Part shown: positions 10,941 to 19,935 of the stretch, in pieces | Layout of the letters: each line of letters starts with the position of its first letter | Numbering within the stretch: the stretch's first letter is position 1 | NCBI RefSeq assembly: GCF_036199905.1 | Contig: NZ_CP108109.1 | Location: 806,001-870,000 of the forward strand | DNA length: 64,000 bases | DNA from: Streptomyces sp. NBC_00223 | GTDB lineage: Bacteria > Actinomycetota > Actinomycetes > Streptomycetales > Streptomycetaceae | Direction: 5' to 3' | Notes under the pieces: generated by a model | The model's database searches: none | What the model saw: the letters and a program-made list of their open reading frames with translations, nothing else | Told to the model about the DNA's origin: nothing | Translations under genes and position numbers: made by a program

Positions 10941-12629
10941 TCATGTCAGCACCGCCGTACGGTAGGCGGCGTTCGACCGGACCAGGTCGGCGTGCGCGCC
11001 CTCCGCGGTGAAGCGGCCGCCGTCGAGGAACGCCACGCGGTCGGTGACGGCGAGCAGCGTCGGGCTGTTGGTGACCAGGACGGTGGTGCGGCCGTGCCGG
11101 AAGCGCCGTACGCCGTCGGCGATCCGGGCTTCGGTGACGGCGTCGACGGCGGTCGTCGGATCGTGGAGGACGAGCACCGGCCGGGCGGCGTGGAGGGCGC
11201 GGCCGAGCGCGACGCGCTGGCGCTGGCCGCCGGACAGGGAACGGCCGCCCTCGCCGACCTCGGCGGCGCTGCCGAGCGGCAGCGAGCGGACCACCTCGTC
11301 GGCGCCCGCGGCGGCCATGGCGTCCTCCGCCGGGCCGGTCCCGCCGGCCGTGATGTTGTCGCCGAGGGTGCCCTCGAAGAGATCGGCGTCATGTGCGGCC
11401 ACCAGGACGGCCGTTCGCAGTTCGGCCGGGTCGAGGTCGGGCATCGGCACGCCGTCCAGCTCGATCACGCCCGCCTCGGGGTCGGAGGTACGGCCGAGAC
11501 AGCGCAGCAGCGCCTCGGCGGCGGCCGGGTCGGTGACGGCGACGCCGATCAGCTCGCCGGGCGCCACGGCCAGGTCGGCTGCGCGCAGCGCGTCGAGGGT
11601 GACACCGCGCAGCCGCAGCGCGCCGCGGACCGGGCTCGGCAGGGGCGCGTCGCCGGGCACCACATCGGGCTCGGCGGCCAGCACTCCGGCGATCCGCGCC
11701 GCCGAGGCCCGGCCCTGGGCGAACTCGGTGTTCACCCACGCGAACACCTCCAGCGGCCCGAGGAGGAACATCGCCAGTCCGACGGCCGTCACCAGCTGAC
11801 CCAGCGTGATGTCGCCGTGCAGGGCGAGCCGTCCGCCCACCAGGGCGACCAGGGCGATGAAGCCTCCGGTGAGCGCGAGCACGACGCCGTTCTGCCATGC
11901 CTCGGCGCGGGCGGCCCGCAGCGTGGCGGCGAGCGAGTCGCGGCTGGTGCGCCGGTAGCGGTCGACGGCGGCGCCCTGGGCGCCGATGCCCTTGAGCACC
12001 CGCAGCCCGGCGACGAGGTCGGCGGCTATGCCGGAGGCGTGCGCGGCCTGCTCCTGCTCGGCCTCGCTGCGGGCCTCCAGCGGTTTGCTGAGCAGGTGGC
12101 CGAGCCAGAGCAGTACGGGGGTGCCGATCAGCACCACCAGGCCGAGCGGCAGGGAGATCCACAGCAGTGCCGCGGCGCTCACCAGTATCCCGGTGAGCGA
12201 TGAAACGCCGGTCGTCACGGCCATGTTGACGGCCCCGACCCGCTTGGCGTCCTCGGTGGCGATACTGGCCAGCGCGCCCGGCAGCCGCCCGCGCTCGACG
12301 CCGCCGCGGGGGTCGAGGACACGTCGTACGAGTTCCACCCGCAGGAGGTGGGCGGCCTGTTCTGCGGCCCGCTCCCCCGCGCGGGCGCCGAAGCGGAAGC
12401 CGAGCGAGAGCCCCACGTACATCAGCGCGAGTACGGCCAGCCACCGTACGAGGGCGCCGCTGTCGCCCTTGGACACGGCCCGGTCGATGACGACGCCGAT
12501 CAGGACCGGGACCAGGGCCTCGCCGAACTGATGGCAGGCTCCCAGAAGTGTTCCGACGACGACGTCACGCCGCTGTCCTTTGACTGCCCCTGCCAGGACC
12601 TGACGCCCCGACAGCTTCTGTGATGCCAC
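10941..12629 (-). CDS. ABC transporter, fused permease and ATPase with degenerate Walker A (half-transporter A)
   Basis: This 562-residue protein has an exporter-fold transmembrane domain followed by an ATPase domain. The Walker A region (about 11500-11560) reads GVAVTDPAAAEALL and lacks the GxxGxGK[ST] loop. The Walker B Asp is followed by Pro rather than Glu (LHDPTTAVD), and the H-loop His is Asn (VTNSP). The signature LSGGQRQR is perfect. It therefore can only lend its signature motif to the partner at 9065-10858. The GTG start has GGAGG eight bases upstream. It is the first gene of the operon, 40 bp downstream of the iron box at 12671-12689. Confidence 0.9.
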   Translation of the reverse strand: MASQKLSGRQVLAGAVKGQRRDVVVGTLLGACHQFGEALVPVLIGVVIDRAVSKGDSGALVRWLAVLALMYVGLSLGFRFGARAGERAAEQAAHLLRVELVRRVLDPRGGVERGRLPGALASIATEDAKRVGAVNMAVTTGVSSLTGILVSAAALLWISLPLGLVVLIGTPVLLWLGHLLSKPLEARSEAEQEQAAHASGIAADLVAGLRVLKGIGAQGAAVDRYRRTSRDSLAATLRAARAEAWQNGVVLALTGGFIALVALVGGRLALHGDITLGQLVTAVGLAMFLLGPLEVFAWVNTEFAQGRASAARIAGVLAAEPDVVPGDAPLPSPVRGALRLRGVTLDALRAADLAVAPGELIGVAVTDPAAAEALLRCLGRTSDPEAGVIELDGVPMPDLDPAELRTAVLVAAHDADLFEGTLGDNITAGGTGPAEDAMAAAGADEVVRSLPLGSAAEVGEGGRSLSGGQRQRVALGRALHAARPVLVLHDPTTAVDAVTEARIADGVRRFRHGRTTVLVTNSPTLLAVTDRVAFLDGGRFTAEGAHADLVRSNAAYRTAVLT

Positions 12630-12670
12630 CCGCCCACCCTCCGGAACGACTGCCGTCAGCCGCCGCCAAT

Positions 12671-12697
12671 TTAGGTAAGGCTAGTCTAAGTTAGGTT
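12671..12697 (-). promoter_or_regulatory. DmdR1/IdeR-type iron box
   Basis: TTAGGTAAGGCTAGTCTAA (12671-12689) matches the actinobacterial iron-box palindrome, and a second half-site TTAGG follows at 12691. It lies about 40 bp upstream of the GTG of the first ABC transporter gene. Iron-loaded DmdR1/IdeR would repress the ABC-ABC-lipoprotein operon. This is the strongest evidence that the left NRPS makes a siderophore. Confidence 0.9.
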
Positions 12698-12883
12698 CCC
12701 CTGGGCAAGGGTCCACGAGAGTCCTCCCGCCGCCCTGGGCGCGCGGCGCCCTTGGGCGCACAAGGCGGTGCCCCCAGCAAGCGCGGACCGCTCGCGGCGC
12801 GGACCCGGTCATCACGAAAGGTCGGGCGTTCCGCCGTTCGTCGGTGCGACAGCCGACCTCGTAGCGCCACCACCGTCGACGCG

Positions 12884-13975
12884 TCAGGCGGTGGATGGGC
12901 TGCTGTCCTGCTGCCCCGTCCGGCGGATCGCCGCCAGTGGAGGGGGAGTTGTCCGGCTCTCCTGCCGGAATCGGCGACAGAAGTCGCCCATCGCCGCGGC
13001 GACCGGCGCGTGACGGACAAGGAGTGCCGCGACCGGCGCCGGAATCCCCTCCGGGGGCACCCCTTGGGCGCAGGTGTGCACGAACGCCTCGCGTTCCTCC
13101 GGCGCGTATCCGTACAGAGCGACGGCCAGCCAGTTCACCAGGTGCGTGACGGTGTAACACCGGTCGTAGGTCCGGTGCCGGTCGAAGAAGTCGGCCTCTT
13201 CCTGTGTGAGTTCGAAACGGGAGGAGATCGCGAGGCCGTAGTCGGCGAAGAAGAGCCGCCGGCCGTCGGTCAGGATGTTCTCGAAGTGGGCGTCGAAGTG
13301 CAGCAGTCCGCGGGCGTTCATGAACGAGACGCCGGCCTCCAGCTCGCTGTCCACCATGGCGCAGGCCCGCTCGGCCGCCTCGTCACCGGACCCGATCCGC
13401 ACGCCCAACCAGTCGTCGTGCAGGTTGTGCGGGATGTACTCCAGGAACAGCACGAGGCTCGCCGTGGACTGCTGGAGGGCCTTGATCCGGCGGCGTACTC
13501 CTGATCCGCCTCCCCAGTAGGCGACCGCTCGGTCCACATCCGCCAGTTCCTCGGGAAGTGGCCGGCCGGAGTCCGTCAGCACCCGCCAGTGGTACATCAG
13601 GGGGAAGCCCTCGTAGTCGCCCGCGACCACCCAGTTCGTCGTCATGGTGTGCACGGCCAGTTCCCGCCAGGCGCCGAACCCCGGAGCGCCGATGGTGCCG
13701 ACGCCGTAGTGGCAGAAGACCGGCAATCCGAACAGATTCGCCGTGGAGTGCACGTTCTCCGGCCGTCGCTCCAGATCGGTCAGGCGTATCTGCTTGACGA
13801 AGACCGGGGTTCCGTCCACTTCCAGCAGTGCTGTGTTCCCGCCGATGCCGGAACCCAACGGTGTGGCGGCGTCCAGGAGTTCGCGCAGTCCGCGATCACC
13901 GCACAGCGCCAGCGATGTGGACACGGCACCGTGGGCGGCCAGACGAGCACCGCGGGACATGTCAGGGCTCTTCAC
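12884..13975 (-). CDS. Protein-kinase-fold protein of unknown function
   Basis: This 363-residue protein has kinase-like landmarks. A Gly-rich segment (PLGSGIGGNTALL) is followed by VFVKQI, with a probable ATP-binding Lys. The catalytic segment is GLLHFDAHFENILTDG, and LFFADYGLA stands where DFG would be, with Asp kept. The family resembles aminoglycoside-phosphotransferase/protein-kinase-like proteins, and I cannot name a substrate. The start is a GTG at 13973-13975 with GGAGG just upstream; an internal ATG at residue 6 is the alternative. It is separated from the siderophore operon by about 190 bp that contain the iron box. A link to either NRPS cluster is not shown. Confidence 0.75.
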   Translation of the reverse strand: MKSPDMSRGARLAAHGAVSTSLALCGDRGLRELLDAATPLGSGIGGNTALLEVDGTPVFVKQIRLTDLERRPENVHSTANLFGLPVFCHYGVGTIGAPGFGAWRELAVHTMTTNWVVAGDYEGFPLMYHWRVLTDSGRPLPEELADVDRAVAYWGGGSGVRRRIKALQQSTASLVLFLEYIPHNLHDDWLGVRIGSGDEAAERACAMVDSELEAGVSFMNARGLLHFDAHFENILTDGRRLFFADYGLAISSRFELTQEEADFFDRHRTYDRCYTVTHLVNWLAVALYGYAPEEREAFVHTCAQGVPPEGIPAPVAALLVRHAPVAAAMGDFCRRFRQESRTTPPPLAAIRRTGQQDSSPSTA

Positions 13976-14065
13976 CTATGCCTCCAACCGGGGCCCCGCC
14001 CCTTGTACAACCGCTTGAGCAGACACCGGGACAGGAGTTCAGCAGACACCGGAACGGACGCGGGC

Positions 14066-14614
14066 TCAACCGGACGGCGTGCCCGGGGACCACACGCCGA
14101 ACCACTGCTCGGCGCCGTACGCCTCGAACCGCTCCACCTCGGTGAACCCCAGCTTCGCCGCGAGGCGCGTCGAACGGGCGTTGGCGGTCTGGGTGTACAA
14201 CACGACCGGCTCACCGGGATGCGCGTCGGCGAACCAGTCGAGTGCCGCCGCGCACGCCTCGGTGGCGTACCCGTGTCCCCACGCCCCGGGCAGGAACAAG
14301 TAGCCGAGCGCGGTCTTCCCGGCTTCCCGGCGGCGGTTGCCCGATTGCTCGGGGTCGTGCGGGTCGAGCTGGACCGTGCCGATCATCGCTCCGTCGCGCT
14401 CGACCACGAAGAAGCCGGGGCGCCGCCCGGGCACCTCGGGCACCGCGCTTTCGAGTTCGGCACGCGGTCGGGGGCCGCCGACGTAGGTGCCGACCTCCGG
14501 CGAGGCGAACAGTTCGATGAACGCCGCGCGGTCCCGGGCCTCGGACTCCCGGAGCACGAGCCGCCCGGTCCTGATCGGGGCGGGCGGCCAGGCGGCGGGT
14601 CCGACCTCAGTCAT
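14066..14614 (-). CDS. GNAT family N-acetyltransferase (RimJ/RimL-like)
   Basis: This is a 182-residue protein. The N-terminus (IRTGRLVLRESEARDRAAF) is the usual beta-1 of RimJ/RimL-type acetyltransferases. The acetyl-CoA-binding loop is GAWGHGYATEA, followed by NARSTRLAAKLGFTEVERF, the common C-terminal pattern. It would transfer an acetyl group from acetyl-CoA to an amine; the substrate is unknown. I chose the ATG at 14612-14614 because homology begins there; longer versions would only add Arg/Pro-rich sequence. It stands alone, and nothing ties it to the NRPS genes. Confidence 0.88.
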   Translation of the reverse strand: MTEVGPAAWPPAPIRTGRLVLRESEARDRAAFIELFASPEVGTYVGGPRPRAELESAVPEVPGRRPGFFVVERDGAMIGTVQLDPHDPEQSGNRRREAGKTALGYLFLPGAWGHGYATEACAAALDWFADAHPGEPVVLYTQTANARSTRLAAKLGFTEVERFEAYGAEQWFGVWSPGTPSG

Positions 14615-14829
14615 GCCGGGCAACCTATCGCACGCCCGCCGCCGCGTGCCGACGACGGCCGGGCGGCCGAGTCGGAGGTGCCGGGGGTGGGTCGTACGAG
14701 TGGGCGCCGGTGGGGAGTACGGCGCGACGGGCAGCAACGTGATGGCTCACCTCGCCCTGGTCGTCGGTGACGGCACCACCTGGCTGGAGCCGGTCACCGG
14801 CGAGGAGCACGGCGCCGTCCTGGCCGACC

Positions 14830-15897
14830 TCAGGGTTTGGGGCGCTCGCGCGGGTCTGTGACCTGCGTCGAGTCGTCGTGCAGGGGTTCTCCTCCGCCGG
14901 CGAGGATCGCCTCTTCGTCGTACTCGACGCACTCGGTGCAGCCGTCGTAGGGGACGGGTGTGACGACCACCCCGTCACGTACGGTCCAACCGGCTCGCAG
15001 CACCATGGCGACCGGGACGACGTACATGTAGTCGGCGGGGCTGCCGCCGGGCGCGTACACGTCCTCGACCGCCACGGCGACGCACGCGCCGAGGGTCTTG
15101 ACGAATACGTACCAGCGGGCCAGCTCCTCCGGGAGCGGCACGGGACTGGGCCGGTCGGCGACGATCTTCTCGCCCCGGCACGCCTCGGTCATCAGCGTGG
15201 CGGCCAGGACGTCGGGGAGGCCGGTGTCGCCCGGGGGCCGGTGGACCGGGATGGTGGCGCGGGCGTGGGCCGCGCCCTCGCGCACCCAGAGCCGGTAGTC
15301 GTCGTACGCGGCCAGCGCCTTGCGGGCTTCGGCCATGTCCCAGCCGAGTTCGGACGCGGCCCGCTCCGCCGCGTCAGGACCGGTACCGAAATGTTCCCTG
15401 AGCATGCGGGACCGCAGCGCTCCGGCCCGGGCCAGCTCGGCCCGCGCAGGTATGAGGAGTTCGTGGTTGAGGGCCCGCTCCGCCGCACGCGGACCGAATG
15501 CCCTGCCCCAGGGCGACAGGCCGGACAGCCATACGGCGTCCAGTTCGGAGAGCACCGCGAGGTCACGCTCCTCGCGGCCCGGTTCCAGGGCGTACGCGTC
15601 CGCCGATCCGGGGCGGGTCAGCCGGTCCAGGACACCGCTCAGGCCCGCGCGCAGCCAGGACATCGCCTCCCACGGGTCGTCCCGGTCGACGGCCCAGTAC
15701 GTACGTCTGCCCTTGCCCTTGCGCCACAGCCGGTAGACGCCCGGTGACATGAGGCCGGGTTCGGTCATCCACAACCGTTCGTCCGGACCGCCGATCTCGG
15801 CGTTGATGGCGGTCAGCTCCACGACGCGGAGCTGACCCTCCACGAGGTCGAGCAAGTCCTCGTACACGAAGCGCGGTTCACGGTGAATCGTGGGCAT
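14830..15897 (-). CDS. Hypothetical protein with C-terminal CxxC
   Basis: This is a 355-residue soluble protein that I do not recognise. It starts MPTIHREPRF at the ATG 15895-15897; upstream codons are Gly/Arg-rich and unlikely to be coding. The body is Trp-, Arg- and Glu-rich with no membrane segment. The C-terminus carries a CTEC motif followed by acidic residues, a possible metal or redox site. The 14,625-14,829 spacer toward the GNAT gene holds no convincing gene. Confidence 0.7.
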   Translation of the reverse strand: MPTIHREPRFVYEDLLDLVEGQLRVVELTAINAEIGGPDERLWMTEPGLMSPGVYRLWRKGKGRRTYWAVDRDDPWEAMSWLRAGLSGVLDRLTRPGSADAYALEPGREERDLAVLSELDAVWLSGLSPWGRAFGPRAAERALNHELLIPARAELARAGALRSRMLREHFGTGPDAAERAASELGWDMAEARKALAAYDDYRLWVREGAAHARATIPVHRPPGDTGLPDVLAATLMTEACRGEKIVADRPSPVPLPEELARWYVFVKTLGACVAVAVEDVYAPGGSPADYMYVVPVAMVLRAGWTVRDGVVVTPVPYDGCTECVEYDEEAILAGGGEPLHDDSTQVTDPRERPKP

Positions 15898-16232
15898 GCG
15901 TGGTCCGTCCCCTGCCGCAAGCGAAGGGCGCCCGCCGGGCCCGGCAGCCCGGCCGGGCACCGGCCGTCAGGCGCCCGATCCTCGCATCCGGCGCCGTCCC
16001 ATGACCAGTGCCGGCCAACTGCTCCCCGGTCTGCGGGAGTCGGCGAACCCGGCGTCATGGTCGGCTTGGGCGGGGGCGTCACCGTCCTGGTCGCGCTCGG
16101 GGGCGACGGTCACCGCAAGCGCCGCCGAGACCACGGGCAGCCTCGTCGTACGGGCCGGCGCCGGCGCCGACGCGCCGCAGTGGCCCGGCTTCTCGCGTAC
16201 CTGTCGACCGGACACACCGGCTGCCGGTTCAC

Positions 16233-16487
16233 ATGGAACGGATCTATCAGAACGCCGACCCGTCCGTACCCGAGGTCGTCCGCATCACCGTTCCCGCCGG
16301 TCTCGGCCCACGCGGTGTGCCGGAGTGGAGCACGCGCATCCCGCTGACCTCCGTGGCCGGGGCACCGAGCCGCTCGGTCGTGGGCATGGGGATGATCGTT
16401 CCCAGCCTGTCGAAGGACTCCCCGGACACCGATCCGGACCCCTCCAGCAACCACCACGCCGTGGGTGTCATCCATCTGCCGCGCTGA
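16233..16487 (+). CDS. Small hypothetical protein, doubtful
   Basis: An 84-codon frame starts ATG GAA CGG and has protein-like composition (MERIYQNADPSVPEVV, then VVGMGMIVPSLSKD). No clear ribosome-binding site precedes it, and the sequence before it shows protein-like stretches in other frames. It could be the tail of a decayed gene. No family recognised. Confidence 0.3.
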   Translation: MERIYQNADPSVPEVVRITVPAGLGPRGVPEWSTRIPLTSVAGAPSRSVVGMGMIVPSLSKDSPDTDPDPSSNHHAVGVIHLPR

Positions 16488-16657
16488 GCGGGGCGGATGA
16501 CGAGGCGGCGCCGTCGCCGAGCACGGGCGTCGGTGCCGGCGCCGCGATGCCGTCGCGTGGGAGCGTCACGTGGCGGCGTCGGCGACGCGGTCGGGGAACC
16601 CGGGGAGCGGCGGTGGCGCGTTCGGCGAACTCGCGCTTGCGCGGGTCGAGTTGTCCG

Positions 16658-17443
16658 CTAGAACCGGAGCTTGGCGAGGAAGCCGAGGATCGCGGCGTTC
16701 ACCGGCGGGGGGTTGGTCAGGCAGGCAGCATGCGGCCCGCGGACCTTCACGACACCGCCGGAGCCGGGAAGCCCCGCCGCCAGGATCTCGGCACGGTCCA
16801 TCGAGATGGCCACGTCCTCCGTCCCGTGGACGACGAGGGCCGGGCAATTGATCTCACCGAGACGGTCGGTGAGATCGTCGCGGTCCGCGAGACACGCGTA
16901 GGGGCACTCGAAGAATTCCTTGGGGCGGGACTTCCACCGATGAATCCACGCGGGGCTGTGCGCCGGATCGTCGATGATATGAGCGGCAATCGCCTCGACC
17001 AGGTCATCCGTGGGACCGCTGGTGAGCCAGTGACTGTTCATCGCGTCGTTGGCGGCTTTCTCGTCCGCGTCGAAGACACCGGCTTCCGTGTCCAGCAGGA
17101 TCAACCCGCGGACGCGACGAGGGGCCAGAAGAGCCGTACGGAGTGCCACGAAACCCCCCTGGCTCATTCCGCCCACGACCGCGCGCTCGATTCCCAGACA
17201 ATCCAGCAGCCCGAGGCAGTCCCTGGCCGAGTCCCAGAAGCTGAACGGCCGACCGTCGAACTCGGTCCGGCCGAATCCGCGCTGGTCCCAGGTGATGACT
17301 CGGTGGGTCCCGCGCAATGCTTCCACCTGCGAGGTGAACATCCGCGAGTCCATCAGGAAACCGTGTGCCAGGATCACCGCGGGACCGTCGCCCCCGGTGT
17401 CCTCGAAATGGATGCGCTGACCGTTCACCACCGTGCGGGACAT
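16658..17443 (-). CDS. Alpha/beta hydrolase, PcaD (3-oxoadipate enol-lactonase)-like
   Basis: This is a 261-residue alpha/beta hydrolase. The oxyanion region is AHGFLMDSRMF, the nucleophile elbow GMSQGG (Ser), the acid Asp lies in VVHGTEDVAI and the His in GPHAACL. The layout matches enol-lactonase and small-ester hydrolases. I chose the ATG at 17441-17443 because GGAGG lies seven bases before it and homology begins there. It is the last gene of the catabolic cluster, 40 bp behind the CoA-transferase B gene. In beta-ketoadipate-type pathways an enol-lactonase acts just before a 3-oxoacid CoA-transferase, which fits this order (established pathway; application here is inference). Confidence 0.85.
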   Translation of the reverse strand: MSRTVVNGQRIHFEDTGGDGPAVILAHGFLMDSRMFTSQVEALRGTHRVITWDQRGFGRTEFDGRPFSFWDSARDCLGLLDCLGIERAVVGGMSQGGFVALRTALLAPRRVRGLILLDTEAGVFDADEKAANDAMNSHWLTSGPTDDLVEAIAAHIIDDPAHSPAWIHRWKSRPKEFFECPYACLADRDDLTDRLGEINCPALVVHGTEDVAISMDRAEILAAGLPGSGGVVKVRGPHAACLTNPPPVNAAILGFLAKLRF

Positions 17444-17483
17444 GACGTGACCTCCGTCGGCCGGCGAAGAGGGGAATCCGCGT

Positions 17484-18155
17484 TCACCGTCGGCTCCCGC
17501 CGCACGCCGGAGTTTCCCGGCGGATGTCCACGGTGACATCGGTTCCGGTGACGTCGTGTATGTGATCGACCGATACCCCTGGCGCGAGTTCACGCAGCAC
17601 GACTCCGTGGGGCGTGATGTCGAAAACGCCCAGATCGGTGATGACGCGATGCACACATGCCTTCCCGGTGAGGGGCAGTGTGCACTCGCGGACGATCTTC
17701 GGGCGTCCGTCCTTGGCGGTGTGGTCCATCAGGACGATGACCCGGCGGGCGCCGTGGACCAGGTCCATCGCGCCGCCCATGCCCTTGACCATCTTGCCGG
17801 GCACCGTCCAGTTGGCGAGGTCGCCGCCTGCGGAGACCTGCATGGCGCCGAGGATCGCCGTGTCGATGTGGCCGCCGCGGATCATGCCGAACGACAGGGC
17901 CGAGTCGAAGAAGGAGGCTCCCGTGGTGACCGTCACGGTCTCCTTGCCGGCGTTGATCAGGTCGGGGTCGACCTCGTGGTCGCCCGGGGCTGGGCCGACT
18001 CCGAGAATGCCGTTCTCGGAGTGCAGGACGACGTCGCTGCCGGGCGGAAGGTGGTTCGGCACGAGGGTGGGCAGTCCGATGCCGAGGTTGACGTAGGAGG
18101 CGTCCTTCAGTTCCGCTGCCGCTCTGGCAGCCATGGCATCACGATTCCACGGCAT
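17484..18155 (-). CDS. 3-oxoacid CoA-transferase, subunit B
   Basis: This is a 223-residue SCOT/PcaJ-type beta subunit. The catalytic Glu lies in the conserved [10 protein letters not shown] motif. Further landmarks are [12 protein letters not shown] at the N-terminus, [15 protein letters not shown], and [12 protein letters not shown]. Together with the A subunit it would move CoA from succinyl-CoA to a 3-oxo acid. The ATG shares one base with the A-subunit stop (TGATG), so the two are co-translated. Confidence 0.93.
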   Translation of the reverse strand: MPWNRDAMAARAAAELKDASYVNLGIGLPTLVPNHLPPGSDVVLHSENGILGVGPAPGDHEVDPDLINAGKETVTVTTGASFFDSALSFGMIRGGHIDTAILGAMQVSAGGDLANWTVPGKMVKGMGGAMDLVHGARRVIVLMDHTAKDGRPKIVRECTLPLTGKACVHRVITDLGVFDITPHGVVLRELAPGVSVDHIHDVTGTDVTVDIRRETPACGGSRR

Positions 18156-18910
18156 CAGCGTCGCACCGTCGCCTTCTCGATGAGCTTGTCGGCCGCCTGC
18201 GCGGGAGTGAGCGGGACGACCCGCTGTACGAAGACGCCGGGCAGATGAACGGCGTCGGGGTCGAGCGTGCCCGGCTCGACGAGTTCTTCGACCTCGGCCA
18301 CGGTGACACGTCCCGCCATGGCCGCCAGGGGATTGAAGTTGCGCGCGGAGCGGTGGAAGACGAGGTTTCCGTGCCGGTCTCCTCTTGCGGCCCGCACGAG
18401 TGCGAAGTCCGTGGTGATGGCGGTCTCCAGTATGTGCTCGTGACCGTCGAAGGTACGTCGTTCCTTGGGCCGCGAGGCCACGGCGACGCTTCCGTCGGCG
18501 CCGAAGCGCAACGGCAGGCCGCCGTCGGCCACTTGGGTGCCGACTCCCGCCCGTGTGTAGAAGGCGGGGATTCCGCAGCCGCCCGCCCTCAGTCGCTCGG
18601 CCAGCGTGCCCTGGGGGATGAGTTCCACTTCGAGTTCCCCGGAAAGGTACTGACGGGCGAACTCCTTGTTCTCGCCGACATAGCTTCCGGTCACCCGGGC
18701 GATACGGCCGGCGGCGATGAGGGGGCCCAGTCCGGCACTGTCGACACCGCAGTTGTTGGACACGACGGAGAGCCCCGTCGTCCCGTGCTCGAACAGCGCC
18801 TCGATCAGAACCGAGGGTATGCCGCACAGTCCGAACCCGCCGACGGCGAGCGAGGATCCGTCGGCGATGTCCGCCACCGCCTCCCGGGCGCTCGCACAGA
18901 CCTTGTTCAC
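18155..18910 (-). CDS. 3-oxoacid CoA-transferase, subunit A
   Basis: This is a 251-residue SCOT/PcaI-type alpha subunit: [31 protein letters not shown] at the N-terminus with the Gly-rich CoA loop, then [14 protein letters not shown] and the C-terminal [13 protein letters not shown] placed the start at the GTG 18908-18910, preceded by a purine-rich site; an ATG 180 bp further upstream would add only Ala/Pro-rich sequence. It sits about 195 bp behind the GntR regulator gene and overlaps the B subunit. Confidence 0.92.
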   Translation of the reverse strand: MNKVCASAREAVADIADGSSLAVGGFGLCGIPSVLIEALFEHGTTGLSVVSNNCGVDSAGLGPLIAAGRIARVTGSYVGENKEFARQYLSGELEVELIPQGTLAERLRAGGCGIPAFYTRAGVGTQVADGGLPLRFGADGSVAVASRPKERRTFDGHEHILETAITTDFALVRAARGDRHGNLVFHRSARNFNPLAAMAGRVTVAEVEELVEPGTLDPDAVHLPGVFVQRVVPLTPAQAADKLIEKATVRR

Positions 18911-19104
18911 AACTCGTCTTCTTCCTGTCGCGGTGGGCGGGTGCCAGGCGCCCACGCCGAAAGCCGGCAACGGGCAGCCGGCAGGCACGGGCGCGGGCCC
19001 GCGGGTCGGGCGGCCCGCCGGAGAACCCGCCGCTGTTCGGGAAGCCTCAGCGGCGGCCCGGCGCCCGGCGGGGGCGGCGACGGGCTCGCTCACGACCCGG
19101 TCGT

Positions 19105-19866
19105 TCAGTCACCCGACGAGAACAGCTCGTCGCGGTGCTCCTGCGACCCGCGGTAGACGTCACCGAGATGGTGCTGCATCGCCTGCCGGGCGGCCTCCGG
19201 ATCCTTGCGGACGATGGCGTCCACCAACGCGCGGTGCTCGTCCACCGCCCGGGCCTCCCGGCCCGGAAGTTCCACCGTCAGTTCACGGCTCTTCCGGGCC
19301 AGCACGGTCAGACTGGCGATGACCCCGATGAGCAGGTCATTGTGGGACGCCTCGATAATGCTGCGGTGAAGCGTGACATCGGCGGACAGCCGGCTTTCTC
19401 TGTCCAGTCCCGTTTCGCAGAGCGGCTGCAATGCTTCCTGTATACGTGCCAGATCCTCGTCCGTGGCCCTCGCGGCGGCGAGTTGTGCGGCATAGGGCTC
19501 CAGCATGATCCGAACCTCGTACAACTGGTCGAAGGCGGGTTCGGTCAGTTCGAGGGCGAACCACAGGGGAGCCAGCAGCGTCGCGAGGTCCAGCGAAGCG
19601 ACGAAGATTCCGGTCCCGTGACGTACGTCCAGGATGTTCATGGCCGCGAGTGCCTGGACCGCTTCGCGAACCGTCGGCCTGCTCAGTCCGAGCGCTTCGG
19701 CCAATTCACGCTCGGTGGGCAGCCGCTCACCGGCCTTCAATTGACCGTTGCGGATCAGGTCCTGAATTCCCGCAACAGCCTCCGCTGAAGCTCCCCGACG
19801 CGTGACGCGAGCAAACTTCGCAGCATTATTGTCCTTGGCGTCGTCGTGGCTTCGTGTCGCGGCCAA
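19105..19866 (-). CDS. GntR-family regulator, FadR/FCD subfamily
   Basis: This is a 253-residue protein. A winged helix-turn-helix lies at about residues 25-95 (GERLPTERELAEALGLSRPTVREAVQAL and the wing RHGTGIFVA). An FCD ligand domain follows, with the usual metal-binding His/Asp positions (LHRSIIEASHN, DEHRALVDAI, MQHHL). Such regulators usually repress catabolic operons until a small carboxylic acid binds. The start is TTG at 19864-19866 with AGGAG eight bases upstream; the nearby ATG is out of frame. Sitting inside the catabolic cluster, it is the obvious candidate to bind the two palindromes at 24221-24238 and 31239-31258. Confidence 0.92.
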   Translation of the reverse strand: MAATRSHDDAKDNNAAKFARVTRRGASAEAVAGIQDLIRNGQLKAGERLPTERELAEALGLSRPTVREAVQALAAMNILDVRHGTGIFVASLDLATLLAPLWFALELTEPAFDQLYEVRIMLEPYAAQLAAARATDEDLARIQEALQPLCETGLDRESRLSADVTLHRSIIEASHNDLLIGVIASLTVLARKSRELTVELPGREARAVDEHRALVDAIVRKDPEAARQAMQHHLGDVYRGSQEHRDELFSSGD

Positions 19867-19935
19867 TTCATCCGCTCCTTGTCTGCAATAATTAGCGAAC
19901 GGGCATGGTGAGATGGTCTTTTGGTCGCGACAAGT

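Noticed and set aside
10164..12203. Long plus-strand open frame across the ABC transporter genes
   Set aside because: No domain signature; the minus strand encodes clear ABC transporter motifs with ribosome-binding sites.
14741..14861. Short plus-strand frame (MAHLALVVGDGTTWLEPV)
   Set aside because: About 40 codons, no ribosome-binding site or family, partly overlapping the end of the well-supported minus-strand gene at 14830.
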